A stretch of 64,000 nucleotides of DNA, taken from contig JACKAU010000009.1 of NCBI GenBank assembly GCA_020634855.1, positions 186,001-250,000 on the forward strand, read 5' to 3'. How positions within the stretch are numbered: the stretch's first letter is position 1; every line of letters starts with the position of its first letter. Source of the stretch: Anaerolineales bacterium. Its GTDB lineage: Bacteria > Chloroflexota > Anaerolineae > 4572-78 > J111. Under the pieces are notes generated by a model. That model was not told the DNA's origin, did not search any database, and was given only the letters and a program-made list of their open reading frames with translations. Below are positions 10,907 through 20,015 of this stretch, piece after piece. A program made the translations under genes and the position numbers.

Positions 10907-11197
10907 TTAATCAAGTACAGCCCGTACTTTGAAACTCCCGTCTTCGGCGTCGGGGGCGTTCGACAAAGCCTCGTCATTGGGCAGCGAGAGGGCCAGTTCA
11001 TCGGGCCGCATGACGTTGTTCAGCGGCAGCGCACTGGTGGTTGGCGGGATGCCGGTGGTATCGACCTGCTGCAGCATCTCAGCATACTCCAAAATGTTCG
11101 AGAGCTGCTCCTGGAACATATCTTTCTCAGCATCAGATAGGGTTAATTTTGCCAATTCGGCAATACGTTCAACTTCCTCGCGGTTTAGTTTGGCCAT
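10907..11197 (-). CDS. gatC: Asp-tRNA(Asn)/Glu-tRNA(Gln) amidotransferase subunit C
   Basis: 96 residues, typical of GatC, with the family start LNREEVERIAELAKLTLSD and the conserved end MRPDELALSLPNDEALSNAP. The subunit stabilises the GatA-GatB complex. The start is ATG at 11197, preceded by GGAGA; a longer frame extending to 11293 would add an N-terminus foreign to the family. Downstream is gatA. Confidence 0.95.
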   Translation of the reverse strand: MAKLNREEVERIAELAKLTLSDAEKDMFQEQLSNILEYAEMLQQVDTTGIPPTTSALPLNNVMRPDELALSLPNDEALSNAPDAEDGSFKVRAVLD

Positions 11198-11389
11198 GAG
11201 GCGTCTCCAAAATTGATTTTGAATGGGCATGATAGGGGGATAAAAATGCTTTGTCAAAATGGGGGGAGCGACAAAGCTGGCTCTGCCAGCCAATCAAAGC
11301 AGAGCTTTAATGCTCCAGACTATCCTCTCAAGAGAGATCAGAACGCTTCGATAGGCTGACGGCTGACACCTGAACACTGACAAGCTTTT

Positions 11390-12706
11390 TTACTGCGTCT
11401 TTTTGACCTTCAACCGGAAACCCTTCATCTCGGTCACTTCAACCTGTTCTCCGGCGCTGATCGGCTGGCCGTCCTGGCTGACGGCCTCCCAGCGTTCGCC
11501 CCAAACCAGCACGCTGCCTTTGGGGTCGATAGGGACTTTGACTGTGCCGGTCGCGCCGATCATGGCTTCCTGGCCGGTGGTCGGCGGCAGCTTCCGCGAT
11601 TGCAGGACTTTGCTGAATCCAAACGCCATAATCGCGGCCATTCCCAGGGGAATACCAATGATCGAGGGCAGGGGGATGTCATAGGCAAATTCGCTGGTAT
11701 TGAACAAGATCAACCCGCCGAAGATAAAGGCAGCAATCCCGCCGGCAGTCAGCGCCCCGAAAGTGGGGGTAAAGAGTTCGGCTACAAATAGGGCAATCCC
11801 CAGCAGGATCAGCGCCAACCCGGCGTAGTTGACCGGCAGTTGGCCGATGGCGTAAAAACCGACCAACAGCAAGATGACGCCGATAATCCCGCTCATGTAA
11901 CCGCCGGGATTAATAATTTCGTAGACAATAGCCAAGCTGCCCATTGATATCAGCAGCAGCGCAATACTGGGGTTAGTGATGATGCCGAGCAGTCGCTCGA
12001 GAAAGGTTTGTTGAAAGAAGCTAATCGTGGCGTCGCCGGTATCGAGCGTGACCTCGTCGCCGCCGACTTCCACCGTAAACCCATCCAACTGCTCGACCAG
12101 GTCATCGACATCATCGGCGATAAAATCAATAATGCCGATTTCCAACGCCTCCTGGGCTGTGGCGGCTTTAGCCTCGGTAATGGCTTTTTCCACCCACTCG
12201 ATGGCTTCTTCGCCGCGCCGGTCGGTTAGCCCTTTCATATCGGCGATGAGCATATTTTCCACTTTGGAGCGCATAGTGTCATCGATGTCCTCACCTGAGC
12301 CGCCCACCGGACTGGCCGCACCGATGGACGTATTGGGCGCCATCGCGTTGATGTGCGCCGCCATCGTAATAAACGTACCGGCCGAAATCGCGCCGCCGCC
12401 CGGCGGCCAGACATAAACCACCACCGGCACGTCGGCAGCGATCATCGTCTGGATGATACGCTTGGTCATACTGACTTCGCCGCCCGGTGTGTCCAGGCGT
12501 AGAATGAGGGCTTCGGCGTTGCGGGCGTCGGCCTCGGCAATGGCTCGCTCGATAAAACTGAGCATAACCGGCGTGACCGGCCCATCTACATCGGCTACGA
12601 GAATTTGCGGGCTACTTTGCTGGGCCAAAGCGCCCGGTGCGGCCAGATACCATAACGCGATCAACGCTGTTAAGATGAAACCGGCAGCCAGTTTGACGCG
12701 AGCCAT
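11390..12706 (-). CDS. NfeD-like membrane serine protease, long form
   Basis: 438 residues. A signal peptide (about 1-29) is followed by a ClpP/SppA-like protease domain (about 33-220) with LRLDTPGG, the nucleophile segment GGGAISAGTF and PNTSIGAASPV. Four membrane helices (about 240-365) and a C-terminal OB-fold domain (GATGTVKVPIDPKGSVLV) complete the long NfeD architecture. Such proteins cut stomatin-like partners and affect membrane quality control; no stomatin gene is adjacent here. A good minus-strand promoter lies 42 bp upstream, so it is probably transcribed alone. Confidence 0.9.
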   Translation of the reverse strand: MARVKLAAGFILTALIALWYLAAPGALAQQSSPQILVADVDGPVTPVMLSFIERAIAEADARNAEALILRLDTPGGEVSMTKRIIQTMIAADVPVVVYVWPPGGGAISAGTFITMAAHINAMAPNTSIGAASPVGGSGEDIDDTMRSKVENMLIADMKGLTDRRGEEAIEWVEKAITEAKAATAQEALEIGIIDFIADDVDDLVEQLDGFTVEVGGDEVTLDTGDATISFFQQTFLERLLGIITNPSIALLLISMGSLAIVYEIINPGGYMSGIIGVILLLVGFYAIGQLPVNYAGLALILLGIALFVAELFTPTFGALTAGGIAAFIFGGLILFNTSEFAYDIPLPSIIGIPLGMAAIMAFGFSKVLQSRKLPPTTGQEAMIGATGTVKVPIDPKGSVLVWGERWEAVSQDGQPISAGEQVEVTEMKGFRLKVKKTQ

Positions 12707-12747
12707 AGAGATTGTCCTTTCGATAATTTATTTTGGAGCGTGACAAT

Positions 12748-12776
12748 ATTATACCCGGTCGGGCAGGTGAAGCCAA
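12748..12776 (-). promoter_or_regulatory. Promoter of the NfeD gene
   Basis: Read on the minus strand: TTGGCT (12776-12771), a 17-bp spacer, and a consensus TATAAT (12753-12748). GAAAGGA precedes the ATG downstream. Confidence 0.65.
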
Positions 12777-12877
12777 GCTTTTTGGGATAGACGATTTTCC
12801 CTCAAAAGTAACTGTGCTACAATCTTTTTGACAACAAAACAATAAGGGTAAAGGAGTCCTTTATCGTCACTGCTAGC

Positions 12878-14149
12878 GTGGACACAACCGCTAAAATACA
12901 ACCCCGGCAACGTAGCCACCTTTTTCTTTTGACCATTGGGCTCTTTGGCCTGGCGATTAGCTTCAACATCAATATGCTAGATCCGTTTTTTTACAGCGAA
13001 AAAATTCGCCTGCTGGCGCCGCCGGGGATTAAGAATACGATGTTGGGCTTATTGACCATTGTGGCGTTGGGGGTCGCGTTTTTTGTTCAGCCGGTAGTTG
13101 GGCGGTTAAGTGATCGCGCTCACAGCCGGTGGGGCCGGCGCGCGCCGTATCTGGTGCTGGGGACGGTGGGGGTCGCGCTGGCGTTATGGTTGGTAGTGAC
13201 GGCGGCATCGTTGTGGCTGCTGGTGGTTGGAGTGATGCTCGTTTCCGCCTTTTCCAACACCGCCCAGGCGGCCTGGCATGCCCTGACGCCCGATCAGGTG
13301 CCGGAGTCGCAGCACGGCACGGCGGCCGGATTTAAAACGGTACTGGAGATGATCGGTGGGGTGGCCGGGGCCGGTTTAGCCGGTTTGTTGCTGTCTCGAG
13401 GGCAATTCCTTGGCCCGCCGCTACTGGCGATCGGCCTATTCATTTTGGTTTTGGTGGTGACGCTATTGGCCCTAGGCAGCTCATCGATTCAATCCGCCCC
13501 AGCGCTTGAAGTCGAGCCGGCGGCTTCACCGTCGAAACTGCTGACCCGCATCCGTCAGTCGCCGCCGGCGTTTGGGTGGTGGTCGCTCAATCGCGTTTTA
13601 TTTTGGTCATCGGCCATTGCTATCCGCACGTTTTTGCTAAACTATCTAGATGACGTGTTGGGCCTGTCGCCGGGCGAGGCTCAAGCGTTAAGTAGTCGTC
13701 TATTGCTGGGGTTAGGGATCGGCATCTTTTTGATTGCACTTCCCGCCGGAATGCTGACTGATCGCGTGGGCCGGCGGCCGTTGCTGATTACGGCGGGGTT
13801 GATCGCGGCAGTCGGCGGCGGTGTGCTGTTGGCAGGCCGAGATTTGAGCCTGTTGGTTGTCGGCTGCGGTTTGATTGCCGTTGGAGCGGGTATTTATGCC
13901 AGCGCCAGTTGGGCCTTGGCCACTACGCTAGTACCACAGACCGACGGAGCCTTGTACCTGGCGCTGGCAAACAGCGTCATTATCATCGGCAGCGCCAGCG
14001 GGCGATTGGGCGGCCTGGTGATTGATGGCGTTAACTGGTTTTTTAATACGGCGGCGTTGGGCTATCACGTCGTATTTGCCATTGCTATGCTTTTCTTTGT
14101 CGGCAGCAGTCTGGCCGCATTGATGATTGAATCGCCCAATCGAACGTAA
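12878..14149 (+). CDS. MFS transporter
   Basis: 423 residues with about 12 membrane helices. The loop between helices 2 and 3 has the MFS motif A variant GRLSDRAHSRWGRRAPY and the second half has its echo GMLTDRVGRRPL. The overall form resembles the sugar-cation symporter-like group (SLC45/GPH-like), but the substrate cannot be read from sequence. The start used is GTG at 12878; AAGGAG lies 21 bp upstream, further than usual, and no better-placed standard start codon is in frame. It is flanked by unrelated genes. Confidence 0.85.
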   Translation: MDTTAKIQPRQRSHLFLLTIGLFGLAISFNINMLDPFFYSEKIRLLAPPGIKNTMLGLLTIVALGVAFFVQPVVGRLSDRAHSRWGRRAPYLVLGTVGVALALWLVVTAASLWLLVVGVMLVSAFSNTAQAAWHALTPDQVPESQHGTAAGFKTVLEMIGGVAGAGLAGLLLSRGQFLGPPLLAIGLFILVLVVTLLALGSSSIQSAPALEVEPAASPSKLLTRIRQSPPAFGWWSLNRVLFWSSAIAIRTFLLNYLDDVLGLSPGEAQALSSRLLLGLGIGIFLIALPAGMLTDRVGRRPLLITAGLIAAVGGGVLLAGRDLSLLVVGCGLIAVGAGIYASASWALATTLVPQTDGALYLALANSVIIIGSASGRLGGLVIDGVNWFFNTAALGYHVVFAIAMLFFVGSSLAALMIESPNRT

Positions 14150-14352
14150 TTCAATTAAAAAAATCTCAGAGTTGTGGTACTATGAACTAGCACAATCTGT
14201 GCTTATCTATTCAGCAGACTAGGTGGCCGGCGCTTAATCGCAGTAGTCGCACCGGTGTACTCCGTTCAGCTTTCTCGTTTTGAGCCAAAGCGCCAGTCAC
14301 CGAACAGATACAACTGCGATAACGTCCGCATCTCGCTCGACACGGTACTGAT

Positions 14353-15306
14353 ATGTATATTAAATTTTGGGGAACCCGTGGGTCGATTCCGACGCCGGCC
14401 TCACCACTTGATATCAAGCAAAAGATTCGCAAAGCGCTGGAAGGCGCCGCCGGTTTGGATTTAACCGACAAGGCGGTCTTGGATCGATATCTTGATCGAC
14501 TACCGTTTACCGTTCAGGGAGCGAGCGGAGGCAATACGCCTTGTTTAGAAATTCGATCGGGCGATCAACTATTGATTATCGATGCCGGCTCCGGTATCCG
14601 ATTATTGGGGGCGGACCTGCTGGAGCGAGGGTTTCCCGGCCAAAACAATCACGCCGATATTTTAATTACTCACACCCACTGGGATCACATTCAAGGGTTT
14701 CCTTTTTTTCGGCCGGTGTTCATCCCCAACAATCATTTTACCTTTTACAGTCCCTTCGATGATTTAGCCGAGCGGCTGCAACGCCAGCAGCATCCCGATT
14801 TTTTTCCGGTGCCTATCTCTTACATGAGCGCCACGCTTGAGTTTAAGCAATTACCTGAAAACCAGTGGCATCAAATCGGCAATTTTCGGGTGTACCCAAT
14901 GCTCCTGTCCCATCCGGGGCGGGCCTACGGCTATCGCATCGAGGATGATCACTCGTGTTTGGTGTGCGCCTCCGACTCGGAATATAAGCGAGTCGATCCT
15001 AGCAGCACAGAAAACTACGTTGATTTTTTTCACAATGCCGATCTGCTCATCTTCGACGCCCAATATAATCTAACCGAAGCACTCGACCGTCCGGATTGGG
15101 GGCACAGCACCGCCATGATGGGCGCCGAGTTAGCCTATCGCGCTCGGGCCAAACGGTTGGCCCTGTTTCACCACGATCCGGCCAGCAGCGATGATAAAAT
15201 TTGGGCCGGGAAAGAGCAAGCCGAAGCCTATCTGGCCCGTCGCTCGTCAAATGCGTTTAACTGTGAAGTTATTGTGGCTTATGATGGGTTGAGCCTAGAA
15301 ATTTAA
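14353..15306 (+). CDS. Metallo-beta-lactamase-fold phosphodiesterase-like protein
   Basis: 317 residues. The start MYIKFWGTRGSIPTP and the metal motifs THTHWDHIQGFPFF, LLSHPGRAYGYRI, DAQY and a late LFHHDP place it in the lactamase_B_2 branch with RNase Z, PhnP and cyclic-nucleotide phosphodiesterases. The stop codon is one base before the start of the GAF-kinase gene, so the two are translationally coupled and probably act in one pathway. A role in degrading a nucleotide or other phosphodiester signal is an inference. No clear ribosome binding site is seen. Confidence 0.8.
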   Translation: MYIKFWGTRGSIPTPASPLDIKQKIRKALEGAAGLDLTDKAVLDRYLDRLPFTVQGASGGNTPCLEIRSGDQLLIIDAGSGIRLLGADLLERGFPGQNNHADILITHTHWDHIQGFPFFRPVFIPNNHFTFYSPFDDLAERLQRQQHPDFFPVPISYMSATLEFKQLPENQWHQIGNFRVYPMLLSHPGRAYGYRIEDDHSCLVCASDSEYKRVDPSSTENYVDFFHNADLLIFDAQYNLTEALDRPDWGHSTAMMGAELAYRARAKRLALFHHDPASSDDKIWAGKEQAEAYLARRSSNAFNCEVIVAYDGLSLEI

Positions 15307-15307
15307 T

Positions 15308-18109
15308 ATGCCGGTCGACTCAGAGAGCAAAACTATTCCCGAAGAAAATATGAATTTGGAACGGCTGAAGAGTTTGTATGAACTCATCGGCCGGATGAAT
15401 TCTGTTTATGAATTGCAGGAGTTGTTGGATTTTATCATCGACCGGGCCTTAAGTCTGACCGGCGGCCACAGCGGCGTGCTGCTGCTCAACAATGACCAGA
15501 AAACCGATCCGTTGGATGTAGCTGTCGTTCGGGGACAGAAAGTCGCCAAGCCCGATGTGGATCGTATTCTTAAATTTGTGAGTACAACCGTCATTCAAGA
15601 TGTGTTGAATCGAGCCGAACCCCGTTTGGTGGTCGATCTGCCGACCGACCAACGCTATGAAGGTATCACCAGCCACGAGACCATGCACTTTAAAGGCATT
15701 CGCTCTGTATTGGCCGTCCCGCTCAAAGCCGGCGATAATTTGGTGGGGTTGATCTACATCGACCATCCTAAAAAGGGTATTTTTGGCCAGAGCGACCTCG
15801 ATTTTATCAGCGCTTTTGCTAACCAGGCCGCTCTGGGTATTAACCGGGCGAAAGAACACCAACACCAAATCGAACGATTAACCCTCTTGAACGAATTGAG
15901 CCGCAGCGTGGTCCAAGCCCTCGATTTGGATGAGGTCTTGACTCGGATTGTGGCCGAAGTAACCCGCATGCTCGATGTTGAAGCCAGTTCCGTACTGCTG
16001 CTTGATGACGCTACCGGCCAGCTCACGTTTGCCACTTCGGTGTCCAACGGGACCAGACTGAACATTTCAACTCGACTTAATCAAGATCAAGGCGTGGCCG
16101 GGTGGGTGATGACTCACGGCGAACCCTGCTGCATTAACGATGTTAGCCGGGATAACCGCTGGTTTGGCGAAGTTGAAACCGGTTTTGTGACCCATTCGCT
16201 GCTGTGTGTGCCGCTGCAATTGGAGGATCGGGTAGTGGGCGTGCTGCAAGCGCTCAACAAACGCCGCTCGCACGGATTTGATCAGGCCGATGTGACCCTG
16301 TTAGCGGCTTTTGCCGCCTCGGCCACCATTGCCATCGAAAATGCCCAGCTTTTTCAGGAAGCCAGTCAGGCCCGCCAGCTCCGCGCCCTCAATGAAATAG
16401 CCATTTCGCTGAGCAGCACCTTTGATTTGAATCGGATCATTGACGAAGGGCTAAAGCAGTCGCTCGATGTCCTCAAAGCTGAGGCCGGCGTGATTTGTGT
16501 CACCAATCACCACGCTCAGACTGATATCTTGGCGGTGCAACTGGGTCGCCCCATTTCCGAAAATCAGCTTGATATTGAACGGCAGCTACAAGCGTTAAGC
16601 CAACTTACCTCCTGGTTGCTCGGTCAAAATCTCAGCGATTATTTAGCCGACGATGTTTTTATCATCGATGGGCAAACTCCGATGCCGAAAACGTTAGGGC
16701 GTGATTTAGCCGCCGCCGATATCCAAGCGCTGGCGATGGCCCCGATCAAGATTGACGGCGCCGTCAATGGGGCGTTGGCCGTGATCAGCACGACCCGGCA
16801 CCACTACGGCGTCGAACAGATCAGCTTGCTAAGCAGTATCACCCGTATGGTAAGTCTGGCCGCGCAAAATGCCATCCAATACATCCAGATGCAAGCCCAG
16901 ACCCGGCACCTGACTTACCTTAATGAGATCGGCAGCGCCTTGACCCGCAGCTTGAATTTGGATCACGTTTTTGAGGTCATCATCGAAGGCGTTAACACCT
17001 TGCTGCAAACCGAGTTGACCTCGGTATTTCTGATCGACGCGAAGACCAACGAGTTGATCCTGCGCTACAGCACCCGAAATGACACCGAGATCCGCCTGTC
17101 GGCGCCGTGGCAGGGTATTGCCGGCTGGGTTGCCACTCACGATCAACCGGCGCTGGTCAACAACACCCACAGCGACCCGCGTCATCTGCGCAAGATTGCG
17201 ATTGAAACCGGGTATGAAGCTCATTCGATTTTGTGTGTACCGCTCAAAGTCGAAGGGCAGGTTATCGGGGTCGTAGAAGTGTTGAATAAGATCGATGGGC
17301 AGCAGTTCACGGATTTACATCAAACCTTGCTGGTCGAACTGACCAAATGGGCGGCGATTGCCCTGCACAATGCCCGCCTGTTCGATGAGCGGGTCCGGGC
17401 GTATCAAGACCTCGATGCCGAGCAGCAGCGCCGCATCGCCGCTGAAACGCGGGGGGCCGTGGCCGCCATTATTTTGGATATGGCCCACACCATGAACAAC
17501 GTCGTTGGGGCTGTTCGGGTTTGGGCAGCTACGTTAGAACACGCTTCCCAGCGCAGTCCTCAATCGCCGCTGATCCAGTTTGAAAAAACGATCCGCCAGA
17601 TTCGTCAAAATGCGGAAGAAGCCATCAAGCTGATGAGTACGATGACCGGCCCCTTGCAGCATGCCGAGCTAACAGCGGTTGACGTTGAACAATGCATTGC
17701 CGCCGCCGTCCAGAGTTGCTGGTGGCCGGAAAATGTCGAGTTGATCAGATACTTTGCCCCGGATATCCCCCCGGTGCGGGCCAACGCCGAACGGTTGGAA
17801 GCTGTGTTCCATAATTTGCTGTCGAATGCTATCCAAGCCCTGGCCGACCGAGGGGGCGAGATTCAAATTATCACGTCGCTAACAGATGACAATCGGGTTC
17901 GGATTGATATTGTCGATAACGGGCCGGGGATCGCCTCTGATCTACAAGGCCAAATTTTTGCGCCCGGCGTTTCCGGGAAAGATGGTGGTTTAGGTATTGG
18001 GTTGTGGTTAGTCGAAACGTTCGTGCATCAATTTGATGGGCGCGTTGAGAGTTGTTCTTCTGAGAACGGCGCTACCTTTACCGTTACCTTACTGCCCACG
18101 CCCGATTAA
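15308..18109 (+). CDS. Sensor histidine kinase with four GAF domains
   Basis: 933 residues with no membrane segment. Four successive GAF domains occupy about 28-180, 195-345, 365-520 and 535-690; the first, second and fourth are the clearest, with repeated CVPLxxxxxVxGVxxxLNK-like ends. The kinase part has an unusual H-box (DMAHTMNNVVGAVR), an N-box (VFHNLLSNAIQAL), DNGPGI and GGLGIGLWLVETF, so it should be active. GAF domains bind small ligands or cofactors. It is coupled to the MBL gene upstream and lies 91 bp before the double-receiver regulator, its likely phosphorylation target. An alternative ATG lies at 15350. Confidence 0.9.
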   Translation: MPVDSESKTIPEENMNLERLKSLYELIGRMNSVYELQELLDFIIDRALSLTGGHSGVLLLNNDQKTDPLDVAVVRGQKVAKPDVDRILKFVSTTVIQDVLNRAEPRLVVDLPTDQRYEGITSHETMHFKGIRSVLAVPLKAGDNLVGLIYIDHPKKGIFGQSDLDFISAFANQAALGINRAKEHQHQIERLTLLNELSRSVVQALDLDEVLTRIVAEVTRMLDVEASSVLLLDDATGQLTFATSVSNGTRLNISTRLNQDQGVAGWVMTHGEPCCINDVSRDNRWFGEVETGFVTHSLLCVPLQLEDRVVGVLQALNKRRSHGFDQADVTLLAAFAASATIAIENAQLFQEASQARQLRALNEIAISLSSTFDLNRIIDEGLKQSLDVLKAEAGVICVTNHHAQTDILAVQLGRPISENQLDIERQLQALSQLTSWLLGQNLSDYLADDVFIIDGQTPMPKTLGRDLAAADIQALAMAPIKIDGAVNGALAVISTTRHHYGVEQISLLSSITRMVSLAAQNAIQYIQMQAQTRHLTYLNEIGSALTRSLNLDHVFEVIIEGVNTLLQTELTSVFLIDAKTNELILRYSTRNDTEIRLSAPWQGIAGWVATHDQPALVNNTHSDPRHLRKIAIETGYEAHSILCVPLKVEGQVIGVVEVLNKIDGQQFTDLHQTLLVELTKWAAIALHNARLFDERVRAYQDLDAEQQRRIAAETRGAVAAIILDMAHTMNNVVGAVRVWAATLEHASQRSPQSPLIQFEKTIRQIRQNAEEAIKLMSTMTGPLQHAELTAVDVEQCIAAAVQSCWWPENVELIRYFAPDIPPVRANAERLEAVFHNLLSNAIQALADRGGEIQIITSLTDDNRVRIDIVDNGPGIASDLQGQIFAPGVSGKDGGLGIGLWLVETFVHQFDGRVESCSSENGATFTVTLLPTPD

Positions 18110-18200
18110 CAGTAGAACGCGGCATCCTGAGGAGGCGTCATTTCGACGGGGGTGTAGTGGTCTAAACTTATGGCTGATTGTTGTTTTGGAGAATTTATCT

Positions 18201-19877
18201 ATGGCTCACCGATCCAGACATGTACTTGTGGTAGAAGATCGACATGATTGGCAGGACATTTTGTGTACCACCCTGAATGACCACGGTTATATAGCCCACC
18301 CCACCACATCCTATCAAGACGCACTTGCCGCTCTAAACGCCCACCATTTTAACCTGGCTATTATTGATCCGGTGTTAGATATGGCCAATCGTTTTAATCG
18401 AGACGGGTTGAGCATTGTTCAGAAAATCCGCGAAACCCACCCGAAAATTCCGATTATTGTCTTAACCGGCTCCCTGACCCACGATATGGAAGTAAGCCTG
18501 CGCCATCTCGATCCCGATGCCCCGGTAATGTTCAAAGAAAGGTGGGATCCCACCCAGTTTAACACATTGGTCGATCAATTGATTGGCGGCCCACCCTTGG
18601 AAACATCAACCGTTGAAAAATCATCCGGCAAGACCCCAATACCCGATGGAGGGTTGACTCCGCCGCCGCCCGAAGCCGCAACCGGCCGCCCCAGAGTACT
18701 ACTGGTGGAAAATCGAAAGGATTGGCAAGAGATTGTAACCACCATTTTGGCCGACCAAAACTGCTTCTGGCGAGTGGCCGAAACCGCGCCCGATGCCCTG
18801 ACCCACCTCAATGATGAGGGCTTTCACCTGGTGATTCTTGATCTGAAACTTCAAGCCACAGATTTACCGCTACGCTCTAACGAAGGTTGGCTGCTGCTTG
18901 ACTACCTGATGGAAAATCACCCAAAAACCAAGGTGGTCGTTCTCAGCGGCCGGGCCGGTCCCACTGACGTGGCCGATTTGCTCACCAAATATCCGGTCAT
19001 TGGTTTTATCGAAAAACAATATTTCACGCCACAAGCCATTGAAACCGCCATTGCCCAGGCTGTAAAACTGCCGGTCCTGCGCCTCCAAACTCTGGGGCGA
19101 TTCCAAATCTGGCGGGACGGCCATGCGATCGGCATCTGGCAGAATTCTAGAGCAGAAGACGCGATCAAATTGCTACTGGCGCGACGAGCCAGAGGCGGCC
19201 GCTCGGTGACGGTCGATGAGCTAATGGCGCACCTGTGGCCTCATGACAGCAGCGATAACGACGGCAAAAAACTACTGCCCCTCATCAATAGTATTCGCTT
19301 GACCTTGGAGCCGGATATCGAAGCCCGCCATTCCAACTTTATTTTTCGCGAGGCCAATGGCTATTATTTTGATCTGGGCGACTCGGTCACTTGGGATCTG
19401 CTCGACTTCCGCCGGAATCTCGACCAAGGCCGGCAGTTGCTCCAGCATCAGCAGTGGTCGGCGGCGATTGAGCAGTTTGAGGCCGGACGAACCCTTTACA
19501 AAGGTGATTTCCTGGCCGATGATCGCAATATCGAATGGGTTATCGACACCCGCCGCGAGATTGTGAGCGAATTTTGTACGCTGCTCATTCATTTGGCTGA
19601 TGCCTACGCGGCCACAGCCAACTATCCACCCGCCATCGAAGCCTGCCAGGAAGCCCTGGCCAAAGATCCCCTTTTAGAAGAGGTTTACCGCCGGCTGATG
19701 TATTTCCACACGTGCAGCGGTCAAAAAGAAAAAGCCCTCAAAACCTACCGCGACTGCCTTAAAGTGTTTGAAGAACTTTTCGGCGAAAGTCCTACGTCCG
19801 CCACTCAACAACTTTACCAGACCATCACTAACGACGAGCTATTAGATTGCCCCCCCATTCCGTCGGATACAAATTAG
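18201..19877 (+). CDS. Double-receiver response regulator with BTAD (SARP-like) output
   Basis: 558 residues. Receiver 1 (about 5-125) has the acidic pair VVEDR, the Asp site LAIIDPVLD, and Lys in FKERW. Receiver 2 (about 165-290) has VENRKDW, LVILDLKL and IEKQY. A winged-helix domain (about 298-385, starting LQTLGRFQIWRDG) and a BTAD domain of TPR-like helices (about 390-550) follow. This is the AfsR/SARP type of DNA-binding output. ATG at 18201 is preceded by GGAG at 9 bases; the frame extends further upstream but overlaps the kinase gene. It probably receives phosphate from the adjacent four-GAF kinase. Confidence 0.88.
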   Translation: MAHRSRHVLVVEDRHDWQDILCTTLNDHGYIAHPTTSYQDALAALNAHHFNLAIIDPVLDMANRFNRDGLSIVQKIRETHPKIPIIVLTGSLTHDMEVSLRHLDPDAPVMFKERWDPTQFNTLVDQLIGGPPLETSTVEKSSGKTPIPDGGLTPPPPEAATGRPRVLLVENRKDWQEIVTTILADQNCFWRVAETAPDALTHLNDEGFHLVILDLKLQATDLPLRSNEGWLLLDYLMENHPKTKVVVLSGRAGPTDVADLLTKYPVIGFIEKQYFTPQAIETAIAQAVKLPVLRLQTLGRFQIWRDGHAIGIWQNSRAEDAIKLLLARRARGGRSVTVDELMAHLWPHDSSDNDGKKLLPLINSIRLTLEPDIEARHSNFIFREANGYYFDLGDSVTWDLLDFRRNLDQGRQLLQHQQWSAAIEQFEAGRTLYKGDFLADDRNIEWVIDTRREIVSEFCTLLIHLADAYAATANYPPAIEACQEALAKDPLLEEVYRRLMYFHTCSGQKEKALKTYRDCLKVFEELFGESPTSATQQLYQTITNDELLDCPPIPSDTN

Positions 19878-19906
19878 AAATCAGATGTCCTATTATTCAG
19901 AATCAG

Positions 19907-19955
19907 GGAGCAGGGAGTAAGGGGTAAGGGGTTTTTACTCCTTACTCCCTGCTCC
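19907..19955. repeat. Heptamer-built foldback hairpin
   Basis: 21-bp arms 19907-19927 and 19935-19955 with one mismatch and a 7-nt loop. The arms are made of 7-bp units such as AAGGGGT, AGGGAGT, ACTCCTT and ACTCCCT; degenerate units continue to about 19983. It lies just after the BTAD regulator and may act as its terminator. Confidence 0.85.
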
Positions 19956-20015
19956 TTACTTCTTAATTTCTAATTCTTAATTTTGCTACCGGCGCAATTC
20001 CGGTAAAGTATCCTT

